This document shows positions 24,247-32,557 of a stretch of DNA of 64,000 bases, piece by piece. This DNA is from Candidatus Dormiibacterota bacterium (GTDB lineage: Bacteria; Chloroflexota; Dormibacteria; Dormibacterales; Dormibacteraceae), in contig PNAG01000002.1 of assembly GCA_003169845.1 (NCBI GenBank), positions 62,001-126,000 of the forward strand, in the 5' to 3' direction. Under the pieces are notes generated by a model. It saw only the letters and a list, made by a program, of their open reading frames with translations. It was not told the origin of the DNA and searched no databases. The position numbers were made by a program, and so were the translations under genes. The first letter of the stretch is position 1. Each line of letters starts with the position of its first letter.

Positions 24247-25729
24247 CCCGCTCATCACCTGGCTCACCGCCGGATCCATCGCCGCTCCGCTCGTGGCCGC
24301 GCTCGGGCTGCAGGCAGCCCGCAGCGAGAAGACCGCCCACCGACTCAACCGCGTATTCGCGGCGGTCACTGCGCTCGTCGGGCTGGGCGCAGCGGGGGCG
24401 ATGTTGACCGGTAGCTCGCATTCAAGCACCTGGATGATCACCGACAGTGCATCCGCAATCTACGTGAGTGTCGTGACCGTGGTCGCGCTGATGAGCGCTC
24501 TTTTGTCCCCGGCCTACCTGAGAGGAGCCGAAGGTCGGTTCTTCGCGTCCGATCGGGGGGTGCGCTCCTACTACCTTGCCTTCTACGGTTTCTGGGCGGC
24601 TCTGATCGCAATCCCCGTCGTGGCGAACCTGGGGGTCGGATTGCTTGTCGTGGAGGCGACGACGGCTGCTTCGTCGGTGCTCGTCGCCTTCTCGGGTAAG
24701 CCGCGCGCCCTTGAGGCCGGTTGGAAGTACCTCATTCTCACCACTCTGGGCATGAGCATCGCCTTCCTGGGCGTCGTGATCATGTTCGTCGCTTCAGGGG
24801 CGCACAACGGCGGGATCGCTCAGCTCGACTGGTCTGCGCTGCAGGCGACCCTTGCCCAGATGCCCCACGGTGCCGCGGTTGCCGCCTACGCCCTGGTGAT
24901 GCTCGGCCTGGCCACCAAGATCGGCTGGGCGCCGGTGCACAACTGGCTCCCTGACGCACACAGCGAAGCGCCAGCTCCGGTCAGCGCACTGCTTTCGTCA
25001 GCCCTGCTGCCGGCAGTGATGCTCCTGGCCTGGCGGCTGCGCGATGCGGCGAGCCATGCCATCGGGAACACCGCCGCAACCACGCCGCTCGCCGCATTCG
25101 GCATCTTCTCGGTGGCGGTCGCGGTGCCTTTCCTGTGGCAGCCGATGGCATGGAAACGCCTTCTTGCCTACCACAGCCTGGAACATATGGGCATCATCAC
25201 GGTCGGCATCGCCATCGCAGGCCCGCTCGCCCTGGCAGGCGTGGTGCTGCATTTTGCGGGCCACGCTCTTTCCAAGGCACTTGGCTTTTACGCCGCGATC
25301 CCGCTCTATCAAATCCAGCCCGACGCTTCCCGTCACAGCGCCCGTGATGTGGCGTCCTCCTCACCAGCCACCTTCGCGGCGATGGCAGTCACGGCGATCA
25401 CGCTTGCCGGATTGCCGCCATCACCCCTGTTCTTCAGCGAGCTGTTCATCATCCTCGGCGGAATTGCAACCGGCCACGTCCTGCTCGCATGCACGCTCGC
25501 GGTGCTCGTCGCGCTTGCCTTCATCGGGCTTCTGCACGCCCTGCTCGAGGCCCTCCAGAGCGCCCCAGTGCAAGATCGCCAGGCGACGCCCAGAGTCAGC
25601 CGTCATCAAACCGCGCCGATACTCGCACCAACCCTGCTGACAGCTGCCGCTCTTCTGGCGTTGACGGCGTCTGCCTGGCTGTTGCCGGCCTCCGAGATCG
25701 TTCGCAGGCTTGCCCAGGGGATCACCTGA
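24239..25729 (+). CDS. hyfF: Hydrogenase-4 component F (NuoL/M/N-like antiporter subunit)
   Basis: 496 residues and about thirteen helices with the proton-antiporter signature (VALMSALLSPAYLRG; TKIGWAPVHNWLPDAHSEAP; AYHSLEHMGIITVG). The presence of both HyfB and HyfF gives the complex two ion-pumping modules, so hydrogen turnover could be coupled to ion translocation. ATG 24239 is used; its upstream extension is not conserved-looking. The TGATG overlap couples it to the large subunit. Confidence 0.88.
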   Translation: MTDPLITWLTAGSIAAPLVAALGLQAARSEKTAHRLNRVFAAVTALVGLGAAGAMLTGSSHSSTWMITDSASAIYVSVVTVVALMSALLSPAYLRGAEGRFFASDRGVRSYYLAFYGFWAALIAIPVVANLGVGLLVVEATTAASSVLVAFSGKPRALEAGWKYLILTTLGMSIAFLGVVIMFVASGAHNGGIAQLDWSALQATLAQMPHGAAVAAYALVMLGLATKIGWAPVHNWLPDAHSEAPAPVSALLSSALLPAVMLLAWRLRDAASHAIGNTAATTPLAAFGIFSVAVAVPFLWQPMAWKRLLAYHSLEHMGIITVGIAIAGPLALAGVVLHFAGHALSKALGFYAAIPLYQIQPDASRHSARDVASSSPATFAAMAVTAITLAGLPPSPLFFSELFIILGGIATGHVLLACTLAVLVALAFIGLLHALLEALQSAPVQDRQATPRVSRHQTAPILAPTLLTAAALLALTASAWLLPASEIVRRLAQGIT

Positions 25730-27183
25730 TGGGGGGCGGGCGACCCACTGGTTCGCATGCGGAGGTGCACGCGGATGAAGCTGATATCCGCAGCGCGCCT
25801 CCCGACGATTGGCGCGACGCGGTCGCCGATCTGTTGAGTCGCGGCTACACGTTTGGCAGCCTGCACGCGACTGGTGCTCCCGACGCAGTCGAGCTGCGCG
25901 CAGCGTTCATCCGCAACGGCGGCTTCCAGATGGTCACCTGCCGGCCTGCAGATCGGCACGCGCCCACCATCGTCGATCTGGTGCCGGCGGCTGACTGGGA
26001 CGAGCGCGAGGCGGCCGACTTGAGCGGCCTGGTTTTCGACGGTCGGCTGACACGGCCGCTGCTCAAGCACCCTGGGCAACTGGAGCAGTGGACGACCACC
26101 GTGCGCGGACGCGACACGCACCAGGTGGCCGTAGGCCCGATCCACGCAGGCATCATCGAGTCGGGCCATTTCCGCTTCCACGTGGTTGGCGAACGCATTC
26201 TTCGAGTGGACCTGCAGCTGTTTTACAAGCACCGCGGCCTCGAGCGAGCAGCCGTGGGTCGGGAGCTCTCTGAGGCGCTTGGCTTCGCCCAACGCGCCTG
26301 CGCTGCATGTGCCGTCACAAACAGCGTCGCCTACGCCCACGCCTGTGAACAGGCGCTGGGACTGGTCCCGAGCTCCGATCTCGCGCGGGCTCGCACCGTG
26401 CTGTTGGAGCTCGAACGGCTCTACAACCATCTCAACGATGTGGGCGCCGCATGCGCCGGCGTTGGCTTCAGCCCTGGCAGCATGGTCTTCGCCGCACTCA
26501 AGGAGCGCGCGCAGCGTGTCAACCAAGCGCTAACTGGCCACCGCTTCCTGTTTAACACCGTCCAGGTCACGCGAAGCGACCTCGAGGTCAACCCGCAATC
26601 CGCTCGAGCTGCCCGCGTCGAGCTGCGCGAAATCCGTGCTGCGGCCGAGGACGCCTGGCGTGAGGTGCTGTTTCACGGCTCCGTGCAGAACCGCTTTGCG
26701 GGGGTCGGCGTTGTCACGGCGGCAAATGCCATAACTCTGGGTATGGTCGGCCCAGTCGCTCGCGCATCCGGCGTCGGAGGCGACACGCGTTGCGCGAGCC
26801 CACGGCTCGTCTACGCCGGTTTCAAGTCCGCAACGCCTCTCGACCCTGGTGGTGACGTTCGGGCTCGAGTAGAGATGCGCGCGCTCGAGCTGCCCGCTAC
26901 GTTCGACCTCCTCGACACGCTGCTAGAGGGAGGACTGGGGCGGGCCGCCTCCGAGCCAGCCGGCGAGCCGGTCGCGACCGGCATGGCGGCCGTCGAGAGC
27001 CCACGAGGGCGGACGTTCTGCACGATCGAGCGCAGCGGTCCGGCAATCACGCGGCTGAGGCTGCGCACATCCTCGTACGCAAACTGGCCCGCGGTGGCGC
27101 TGGCCGCGACCGATAACCTGCTCCCCGAGTTTCCACTCATCAACAAAAGCTTTGAGCTTTGCTACGCATGCTGCGATCGCTGA
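25729..27183 (+). CDS. hyfG: Group-4-type [NiFe]-hydrogenase large subunit (HyfG/HycE-like), variant motifs
   Basis: 484 residues: an N-terminal NuoC-like part (about 1-130) and a NuoD/HycE-like part. Both nickel-ligand pairs are present, C191-A-A-C194 and C478-Y-A-C481, but the surroundings deviate: canonical RxCGxC reads RACAAC, and DPCxxCTxR reads ELCYACCDR. The protein ends exactly at the R484 where HycE-type precursors are cleaved, so no maturation protease would be needed, as in CooH. It overlaps hyfF and is followed after 41 bp by the small subunit. Retention of all four cysteines argues for a real hydrogenase rather than an Ehr-like complex. Confidence 0.85.
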   Translation: MGGGRPTGSHAEVHADEADIRSAPPDDWRDAVADLLSRGYTFGSLHATGAPDAVELRAAFIRNGGFQMVTCRPADRHAPTIVDLVPAADWDEREAADLSGLVFDGRLTRPLLKHPGQLEQWTTTVRGRDTHQVAVGPIHAGIIESGHFRFHVVGERILRVDLQLFYKHRGLERAAVGRELSEALGFAQRACAACAVTNSVAYAHACEQALGLVPSSDLARARTVLLELERLYNHLNDVGAACAGVGFSPGSMVFAALKERAQRVNQALTGHRFLFNTVQVTRSDLEVNPQSARAARVELREIRAAAEDAWREVLFHGSVQNRFAGVGVVTAANAITLGMVGPVARASGVGGDTRCASPRLVYAGFKSATPLDPGGDVRARVEMRALELPATFDLLDTLLEGGLGRAASEPAGEPVATGMAAVESPRGRTFCTIERSGPAITRLRLRTSSYANWPAVALAATDNLLPEFPLINKSFELCYACCDR

Positions 27184-27224
27184 CCAGGAGCCGGCGACAG
27201 TGAAGTACCTTCAAGGAGGGCGTC

Positions 27225-27689
27225 ATGTTTCTGCTCCTGCGTGATCTCTACCGCACCCGTCGTCAGCTCGCATTACAGCGCCCAAAGCAGCCGTCGTCGC
27301 TTGCGGTGCGCCACGTGGACGCTGGCTCGTGCAACGGCTGTGAGCACGAGCTCGCGGCCGCGGCCGGCCCGCATTACGACCTCGCCCGCTTCGGGCTGTC
27401 GATCGTGGCGTCGCCGCGCCATGCAGACGTGCTACTCGTCACAGGGCCGGTCACGGTGCACATGCGCGCTGCGTTGCTCGCGGCCTACGAGGCGATGCCC
27501 GAGCCACGCATCGTCGCCGCATTAGGCAACTGCGCCCTGGGCCGCGGCATTCTCGCCGCCACCGACGCATTGGCGGGTCCGCTCGAGGACTTACTTCCGG
27601 TCACGGTGCGCATCGCCGGGTGCCCGCCGACGCCGGAGCAGATCATCACCGGGCTGGAGCCTCTGCTGCATAAGGCGGCGACGACATGA
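27225..27689 (+). CDS. hyfI: [NiFe]-hydrogenase small subunit (NuoB/HyfI-like)
   Basis: 154 residues with the four cysteines that bind the proximal [4Fe-4S] cluster: C36 and C39 in SCNGCEHEL, C103 in GNCALG and C133 in AGCPPTPEQI. It connects the Ni-Fe site to the electron donor. An AAGGAGG site precedes ATG 27225. No polyferredoxin subunit (HyfH/NuoI) or formate dehydrogenase follows, and no hyp maturation gene is visible here. Immediately downstream the strand switches to an unrelated gene. Confidence 0.9.
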   Translation: MFLLLRDLYRTRRQLALQRPKQPSSLAVRHVDAGSCNGCEHELAAAAGPHYDLARFGLSIVASPRHADVLLVTGPVTVHMRAALLAAYEAMPEPRIVAALGNCALGRGILAATDALAGPLEDLLPVTVRIAGCPPTPEQIITGLEPLLHKAATT

Positions 27690-27738
27690 TGGCCGCGACG
27701 GGTCTGGATGCGGTGGCTCTTGTGGGCGGGAACTTCAG

Positions 27739-28065
27739 CTAGCCCCCGCCATCCCAGTCGCTGGCCGGCGGGGCCAGCATGAGCGGCCGTAGCGCGACGT
27801 GTAGCAGTGCCCTAGAGCTTAGATCCATGTCACTGCTCGGCGCCGCGCTACTAAAAGTGTCGACCCGGCTCATGACTAAACTTTCTTGCACGGCGTAGGC
27901 AGCCGCCGCCGCGGCTCGATTCTTGAAACCGTTGTAACGGTATACCCGACCAAGATGGGTTTTCACGGTTGCTACGGATAACTGCAGCTGCGTGGCAATC
28001 TCCTTGTCGGAAAAGCCAGCAGCAACGAGTCGGATGATCTGCCTTTGCCGAGACGATCCCTTCAA
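27739..28065 (-). CDS. Small LuxR-type HTH protein
   Basis: A 108-residue stand-alone LuxR/GerE DNA-binding domain (RQRQIIRLVAAGFSDKEIAT, then SVATVKTHLGRVYRYNGF) with a C-terminal tail lacking any receiver domain. TTG 28065 has a GGCGGGGG stretch upstream. Its target is unknown. It converges on the hydrogenase operon and ends 50 bp after hyfI. Confidence 0.75.
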   Translation of the reverse strand: MKGSSRQRQIIRLVAAGFSDKEIATQLQLSVATVKTHLGRVYRYNGFKNRAAAAAAYAVQESLVMSRVDTFSSAAPSSDMDLSSRALLHVALRPLMLAPPASDWDGGG

Positions 28066-28536
28066 GAAGAACCCCCGCCTTTTTCAGCTAGTCCTACGCA
28101 GCCCAGATTTAACTTAACACTTTACACTTGACTGTGCTGTGGCCGCGAACTTGCGATACTGATCGTGAACCAGCGACGCTCGGAGGCCGTCCTTCTTCCA
28201 CCGCCGGCTCTGAAACATCAAATCCGTAGGTGTCCAGGAAACCTAGAACAACAACAAACCTCCCACGCCTATTCGCACATCCGTCCCTTGGATTTGCATT
28301 AGGCCACTTACTCGACGATCGGGTGCGCGCGCAAGCGAGTCGGGCCACTGCTCAAAGCAGCCTGATCGGGGCTGCGTTCGCGCCCTCGCTGTCGGTGGTT
28401 TCGGCGACAGCCTTATGAATGACTCGCCAAGTTCTAGCTCTTCGCGCACGATTGATGACCACTGAGGCGGGGTACTTCGTAGCGAATCGGGTTTACGACC
28501 CCCGCTAGTCCAACCTGAGTTCGTGGAGGTGACTCG
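28066..28536. other. Intergenic region between divergent genes
   Basis: About 470 bp between the LuxR-type gene and the first DUF2690 gene. It is locally AT-richer than the surroundings (for example AACTTAACACTTTACACTTG at 28113-28132), consistent with promoters or acquired DNA. No gene or repeat is recognised. Confidence 0.4.
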
Positions 28537-29040
28537 ATGGCATGCGCTCTTCGATTGAGCCGACTGCGGCGGTTCGCTAACTTTGTCGTAATTGCACTCG
28601 TTGCATTTGGCATTGGCACCGGGCTCACTTTGCACAGCGCGGTGGTAGCGCGAGCAGCGTCATGCTACGGGGCGTCGTGTGTCGGCCTGGACCCCAATCA
28701 ATCTGGTTGCAACAACAGTTCCGCATACACGGTTTCATCTGCAGCGGTCGGCCAGCCTTCGGGAAAGATTGTTGGTTGGGTTTACGAGATCTACTCAGGC
28801 ACATGCGCTTCCAACTGGACTTTTTCACGCGCCAACAGCCAGATGATGATCATTACGGTCAGCGCAGAGAACTGCTCCGACTATTCATGCCGCTATGGTT
28901 ACAATTACCGAGCCACTAGCTGGTATAACACCACATACGGTTGGTCCCCGATGGTCAATGGTCTACCCATCGCCAGGTCGTGCGCGGACTACGTTGTTCC
29001 GTACTCATCGGACGCACACGGCTGTGCTAACCCTGTATGA
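28537..29040 (+). CDS. Secreted DUF2690-type protein
   Basis: 167 residues with a signal peptide (Arg-rich start, hydrophobic core FVVIALVAFGIGTGLTL, cleavage near ARAAS) and a Cys-rich exported domain of the DUF2690 type: CYGASCVGLDPNQSGC, then VYEIYSGTCASNWTFS. Six or more cysteines probably form disulfides. Such proteins are frequent in Actinobacteria and Chloroflexota and have no known function. A GGAGGTG site precedes the ATG. A paralogue lies 420 bp downstream. Confidence 0.8.
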   Translation: MACALRLSRLRRFANFVVIALVAFGIGTGLTLHSAVVARAASCYGASCVGLDPNQSGCNNSSAYTVSSAAVGQPSGKIVGWVYEIYSGTCASNWTFSRANSQMMIITVSAENCSDYSCRYGYNYRATSWYNTTYGWSPMVNGLPIARSCADYVVPYSSDAHGCANPV

Positions 29041-29462
29041 GGTCCAGGCCATTTCACCCACGCTGAAGACGCTCAGCCGCTAGCTAACCCAGGTCGGTTC
29101 CGAGTATCTCAAGGGTTCTGACCTGGGTGCCAGCGGCCTCTCGTACGTGGTCCTATCCAACAACGTGATCCCTCCACAGGTCACTCGCCAGGCCACCCTC
29201 TGATAGCCGTAGGGGTTGTTGGAGAAAACGGTTGATGCCACCGGGACTTTCGGCGGTTAGGGACCCTCAAATCATGCGTCTGGATGACAGCTGTATGGGT
29301 GACTTTACCCGCCGGTTCGCTGCGCTCAAGATCCATCGTGTCAGTTACGGCCCCAAAATCCCAAAAACGCTACATAAATCAACGGGGCTCATACAGATTG
29401 GGGAGTAGAAGCTGGGGTCGCGAATTGCCAATCGATTGCAAACGCGTAATGGAGGTTGAGTG
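29041..29462. other. Intergenic region with a decayed coding fragment
   Basis: Bases 29084-29203 read as a protein-like plus-strand stretch (GSEYLKGSDLGASG, then LSNNVIPPQVTRQATL and a stop) with no start, so a gene fragment probably lies here. I do not recognise the family. The rest holds nothing I can name. Confidence 0.35.
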
Positions 29463-29921
29463 ATGAGGATGTTCGTGAAGCGATTCGGCGCGCTGTTGAT
29501 GGCGGCACTCTTTTCAACGGGCATCTCGCTTTCGGTTCCAGGGACTGCGTACGCGGCTGCCTGTTGGGACCGAGGATGCAACGGCGGAAATCCCCAGACC
29601 TCCGGATGCGCGGCGACCGGAATAACGGTCCTCACTGCCCCGGTCAAGAATCCGCAAGGGACAACTTGGGGCTATGTGGACCTGCGCTACTCAAATGCGT
29701 GCGGAGCCAACTGGTCGCGGACCAGGTCAGGTCAGACAGCGTATTGCGCAGTCGGTTCGACCATCTATAACAACAAAGGGGACACGCCGGGACCGACGGT
29801 TTATCAGGACGGCTGGACGTCGTATTCCACCATGCTGAGCGGTTATAGCGCGCTCGACCGCGCCAACGGGTTCATCACCTGTGACTATGGTAGCGCCGTC
29901 GGTTGGGCGAACCAGTACTGA
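29463..29921 (+). CDS. Secreted DUF2690-type protein, paralogue
   Basis: 152 residues with a signal peptide (MRMFVKRFGALLMAALFSTG, cleavage after AYAA) and the same Cys-rich fold: CWDRGCNGGNPQTSGCAATG, then VDLRYSNACGANWSRT. It is shorter than the neighbour at 28537 and clearly diverged, so the duplication is old. GGAGG at 29451 with 7-bp spacing sets the start at ATG 29463. An intrinsic terminator follows. Confidence 0.8.
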   Translation: MRMFVKRFGALLMAALFSTGISLSVPGTAYAAACWDRGCNGGNPQTSGCAATGITVLTAPVKNPQGTTWGYVDLRYSNACGANWSRTRSGQTAYCAVGSTIYNNKGDTPGPTVYQDGWTSYSTMLSGYSALDRANGFITCDYGSAVGWANQY

Positions 29922-29955
29922 GACCCGGCTGGTTATCATCGGCAAGACGGAGGGC

Positions 29956-29990
29956 GGAGAGGCGCGGTCGCCTCTCCACTCTGATTTTTA
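29956..29990 (+). terminator. Intrinsic terminator
   Basis: GGAGAGGCG (29956-29964) pairs perfectly with CGCCTCTCC (29969-29977) around a CGGT loop and is followed by ACTCTGATTTTTA. It ends the DUF2690 transcript 34 bp after its stop codon. Confidence 0.75.
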
Positions 29991-29994
29991 GTCG

Positions 29995-30552
29995 ATGGTG
30001 TTCGTGGGCCGGCTCGGCTGCCTTGCGCTCACAGTCATTTCCCTCTCCGCCTGCGGTGGCGTGCAGGACCAGGTGAGCGCGTCCGCTGCATCCACGCAGT
30101 TGGCGCAATTCCAGAGTCGACCCCTGGCCTTGCCATCGCTGGCTCCGAATGGGTCCTGCCCGGTCACTCCCCGGCTCGACCTGCCTACCACCGGGAAGGT
30201 TATCCACGGCATGCCCGTGCCGAACTACGGCTTCGGAGAGGGGCCGGTCTACCTGTCCGGCCAGCTGGAGTGGTATGCCGGCCAGGTTTCGATCTTCCTG
30301 ATCCGCCCGGCGTATGCCGGTGCGGCCCTCACTCGCGGACACCGACTGGACGGGAGCGGCGGCTTCCCGTTTAACAGTCCGTCAGGGCAGCTTGCTATCC
30401 CACCGGCCGCCCAGCCGAGCCAGTGGCGGATGATAACGTCCTCGCTCCCCAACACGATCGCCCCGGGCTGCTACGGCGTGCAGATCGATGGGGACGATTT
30501 TTCCGAGGTCGTCGTCTTCAAGGTACTAACCGGACCGCCGCCCTCCGGCTAG
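29995..30552 (+). CDS. Putative lipoprotein, unknown function
   Basis: 185 residues with a lipoprotein signal peptide: lipobox LSAC followed by GG at residues about 17-20. The mature part is beta-rich with two cysteines (GSCPVTP and PGCYGVQIDG) and no named domain. ATG 29995 lies just after the terminator and has only a weak ribosome-binding site. Lgt in this window would lipidate it. Confidence 0.65.
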   Translation: MVFVGRLGCLALTVISLSACGGVQDQVSASAASTQLAQFQSRPLALPSLAPNGSCPVTPRLDLPTTGKVIHGMPVPNYGFGEGPVYLSGQLEWYAGQVSIFLIRPAYAGAALTRGHRLDGSGGFPFNSPSGQLAIPPAAQPSQWRMITSSLPNTIAPGCYGVQIDGDDFSEVVVFKVLTGPPPSG

Positions 30553-31162
30553 CGAGCCGACAGCTTCTGTTCATCGCGGCGACATTTTCCCGGCTCCGTA
30601 GACAACAGCAGCAGGGCCCTGGGCCGCGGGTGCGATCTCTGGCGTGGGCGCGCTCGAACCAGGCTGTGGGGATACTTCTATGGGGATCACGGGCTTTGAG
30701 GACGCTCGGGATTGAATTTGCTCGGCCCCCAAAAACTTGGTCATTTCTTGAGAGAGTCCCAGAAATAATGCGAGACCAGTTGTGTTCGATGTCGGCGAAG
30801 AAGTACTGGATGGAGCAGATCGTGGCCAAGTTGAGAGAGCAACTGAGGCTCCGGGCCAAGGGCATTCTGCCGTGGGGCGAGCGGAAGTCGTGGCCAGCTG
30901 AAGTGCTTGCATGTGTTGAGGTGGCTTCGACCAAGTTTTGATCGGGTGGCCGCGATTTGAACCCGGAGGGCCTGTGGGGCACACAAATTCGTCAGGACGG
31001 TCGACCAGCGATTCTCGACGTCGCGAAGGCCGTTAGCTTTGGACGGTGGGTTGGTCGCGACACCCGTCGAGCACCCGCCGATGAATATGAGTGAACCCAA
31101 GGTGAAACGATCGACACAAGATCCGGCCAGGCGAAAACTGCGGATATCGAGGCTCCGACGCC
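30553..31162. other. Non-coding stretch with a tRNA-like fragment
   Basis: About 600 bp without a recognised gene. On the minus strand at 30944-30983 the bases CCGGGTTCAAATCGCGG form a T-arm with one mismatch, followed by CCACCCG and A, like the 3' end of a tRNA gene. The 5' half is absent. A plus-strand frame ending near 30941 is protein-like but unrecognised. Confidence 0.35.
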
Positions 31163-32263
31163 TCACCCAATATGGGCGACCCTCAGTGACAGATTGGGTC
31201 CGCCGTAGTAGAAATCCGAGCCGCACAGTGCGACCCCTCCCGGGCTGACGGTCAGGTCAGGAGACACCACGGCGATACGGGTTCCGACAAGGGCGGTTAC
31301 CGCTCCGCGTGGTGCGGCAAACCAAATGGTGATTTGGTCGTTAGCGAGTAGCGGAGCAACGATCTTGGTTTGCGTCAACGTGCGCAGAGTTCCGCTCGGT
31401 ATCGCAACCTCCTGGATGTCATGCGCCGAGGTGCCGGCTGCTCCGTTAATCCACACCGCTCGGGAGGGCGCGAGGGCTGGCTCGGTCACGACCGACCCGC
31501 TCGCAAGATGTGTGATTTTCCCGCTTCCCATATCCAGAAGTAAGGGCTCACCTCCCCTTCCAAGCCACGTTTCAGATGCTCGAACCGGGTCGCGACTGTT
31601 GTCCAGGAACATCAACATCCCACCGACGGCGGACGGGCGAACGGGATACGTGCCGCTCGGAAGGCCGACCTGCGCGGTCGCGCCGGAGTTGGTGTCGTAG
31701 CGCCACAAGACCTTGTTGCCAACGCTCATCAGCTCGTCCCAAACGATGAAGCCGTCACCTACGGTTGGAAATGGCAGCTCACTGAGTTGGATGGCGTTGG
31801 TGCCGCTTGCAAGCACAAGTGATCGCCCACTTGTGACCTCGACTCCATAAACAGACCAGGTGGCGAGCGGGCTCAACTCCTGGCCGGCCTGTGTGTAAAC
31901 GACAAAGGCCACCCACGAACCGGACATTCGGACAGGACCAATACTTCCGTTGATGGTCAGCAACTTGCGAGGCTGGAACGTGGCCACGCCTGTGGTGTAC
32001 AGGGTGTGCTGCGGACCGTCGTCGAAGACCAGGGCGGTTGACGAGCAGGCCATGTTTCCCCCAATGCCCGGTCCGAATGCCGTCACCAGCTCTCGGGGGC
32101 TCGGATCGAAGAACTGGCCAGTGCTGGCAATCGCCGAGGGCGTGGGTGACTGAGTAACGGCAGCGGGTTGAGGCCCGCCACAGGCGGGCCCCAACATCGC
32201 CACGAGCGCGATGCAAGTGAAACCAAGTCGAAGCGATCGACGGCGTACATCACGCAAGTTCAC
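31163..32263 (-). CDS. Lipoprotein with beta-propeller-like repeats (paralogue 1)
   Basis: 366 residues. A lipobox (LGPACGG, Cys near residue 28) follows a basic N-terminus and hydrophobic core. The mature part is built from repeated beta-strand units with periodic W-V-A-F/W motifs (GSWVAFVVYTQ, GFIVWDELMS, RAVWINGAAG, ITIWFAAPRG), as in TolB/WD40-like propellers. Ligand unknown. A paralogue lies at 32554-33669; each is preceded by a small peptidase-like piece, suggesting a duplicated two-gene unit. Confidence 0.7.
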   Translation of the reverse strand: MNLRDVRRRSLRLGFTCIALVAMLGPACGGPQPAAVTQSPTPSAIASTGQFFDPSPRELVTAFGPGIGGNMACSSTALVFDDGPQHTLYTTGVATFQPRKLLTINGSIGPVRMSGSWVAFVVYTQAGQELSPLATWSVYGVEVTSGRSLVLASGTNAIQLSELPFPTVGDGFIVWDELMSVGNKVLWRYDTNSGATAQVGLPSGTYPVRPSAVGGMLMFLDNSRDPVRASETWLGRGGEPLLLDMGSGKITHLASGSVVTEPALAPSRAVWINGAAGTSAHDIQEVAIPSGTLRTLTQTKIVAPLLANDQITIWFAAPRGAVTALVGTRIAVVSPDLTVSPGGVALCGSDFYYGGPNLSLRVAHIG

Positions 32264-32269
32264 TGCCGC

Positions 32270-32557
32270 TTACCAGAGAATCGCGTCAAGTGCGGGGTGG
32301 TTGTGAATTGCCGCCCAAATGTCGGCGTAGTACTGGTCGTACTCCTGAGATGCCGTGTAGCTGCCCATCACGGCAGAATCGGAAATTGAGATGTAGTCGC
32401 CACTGCTGCGGTACCCATACGCGGCTACATAGTGCTGGATGTCAGCGTAGTTGGGCGGATCACTTCGCGAGTACTCGCCCACTCCGAGTCTGGCTGCTGC
32501 ATGAGTAATTGCACCTGACAAGGTCTGAGAGCCAGGGTCGTAGCCCCGGTGCGTCAC
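32270..32557 (-). CDS. Partial C39-like peptidase domain or small secreted partner
   Basis: 95 residues without a signal peptide. The central DIQHYVAAYGYRSSGDYIS resembles the C-terminal region of C39-like papain-fold proteins and the fragment at 33663-33872 (IQYWVALYGYSGSGYY). Both end in Trp just before the stop. The catalytic Cys is not visible, so this is probably truncated. It overlaps the upstream propeller gene by 4 bp (ATGA). Confidence 0.45.
   Translation of the reverse strand: MTHRGYDPGSQTLSGAITHAAARLGVGEYSRSDPPNYADIQHYVAAYGYRSSGDYISISDSAVMGSYTASQEYDQYYADIWAAIHNHPALDAILW

Noticed and set aside
25729..27183. Energy-converting hydrogenase-related (Ehr) complex without metal site
   Set aside because: Ehr proteins have lost the CxxC ligands, while all four cysteines are present here.
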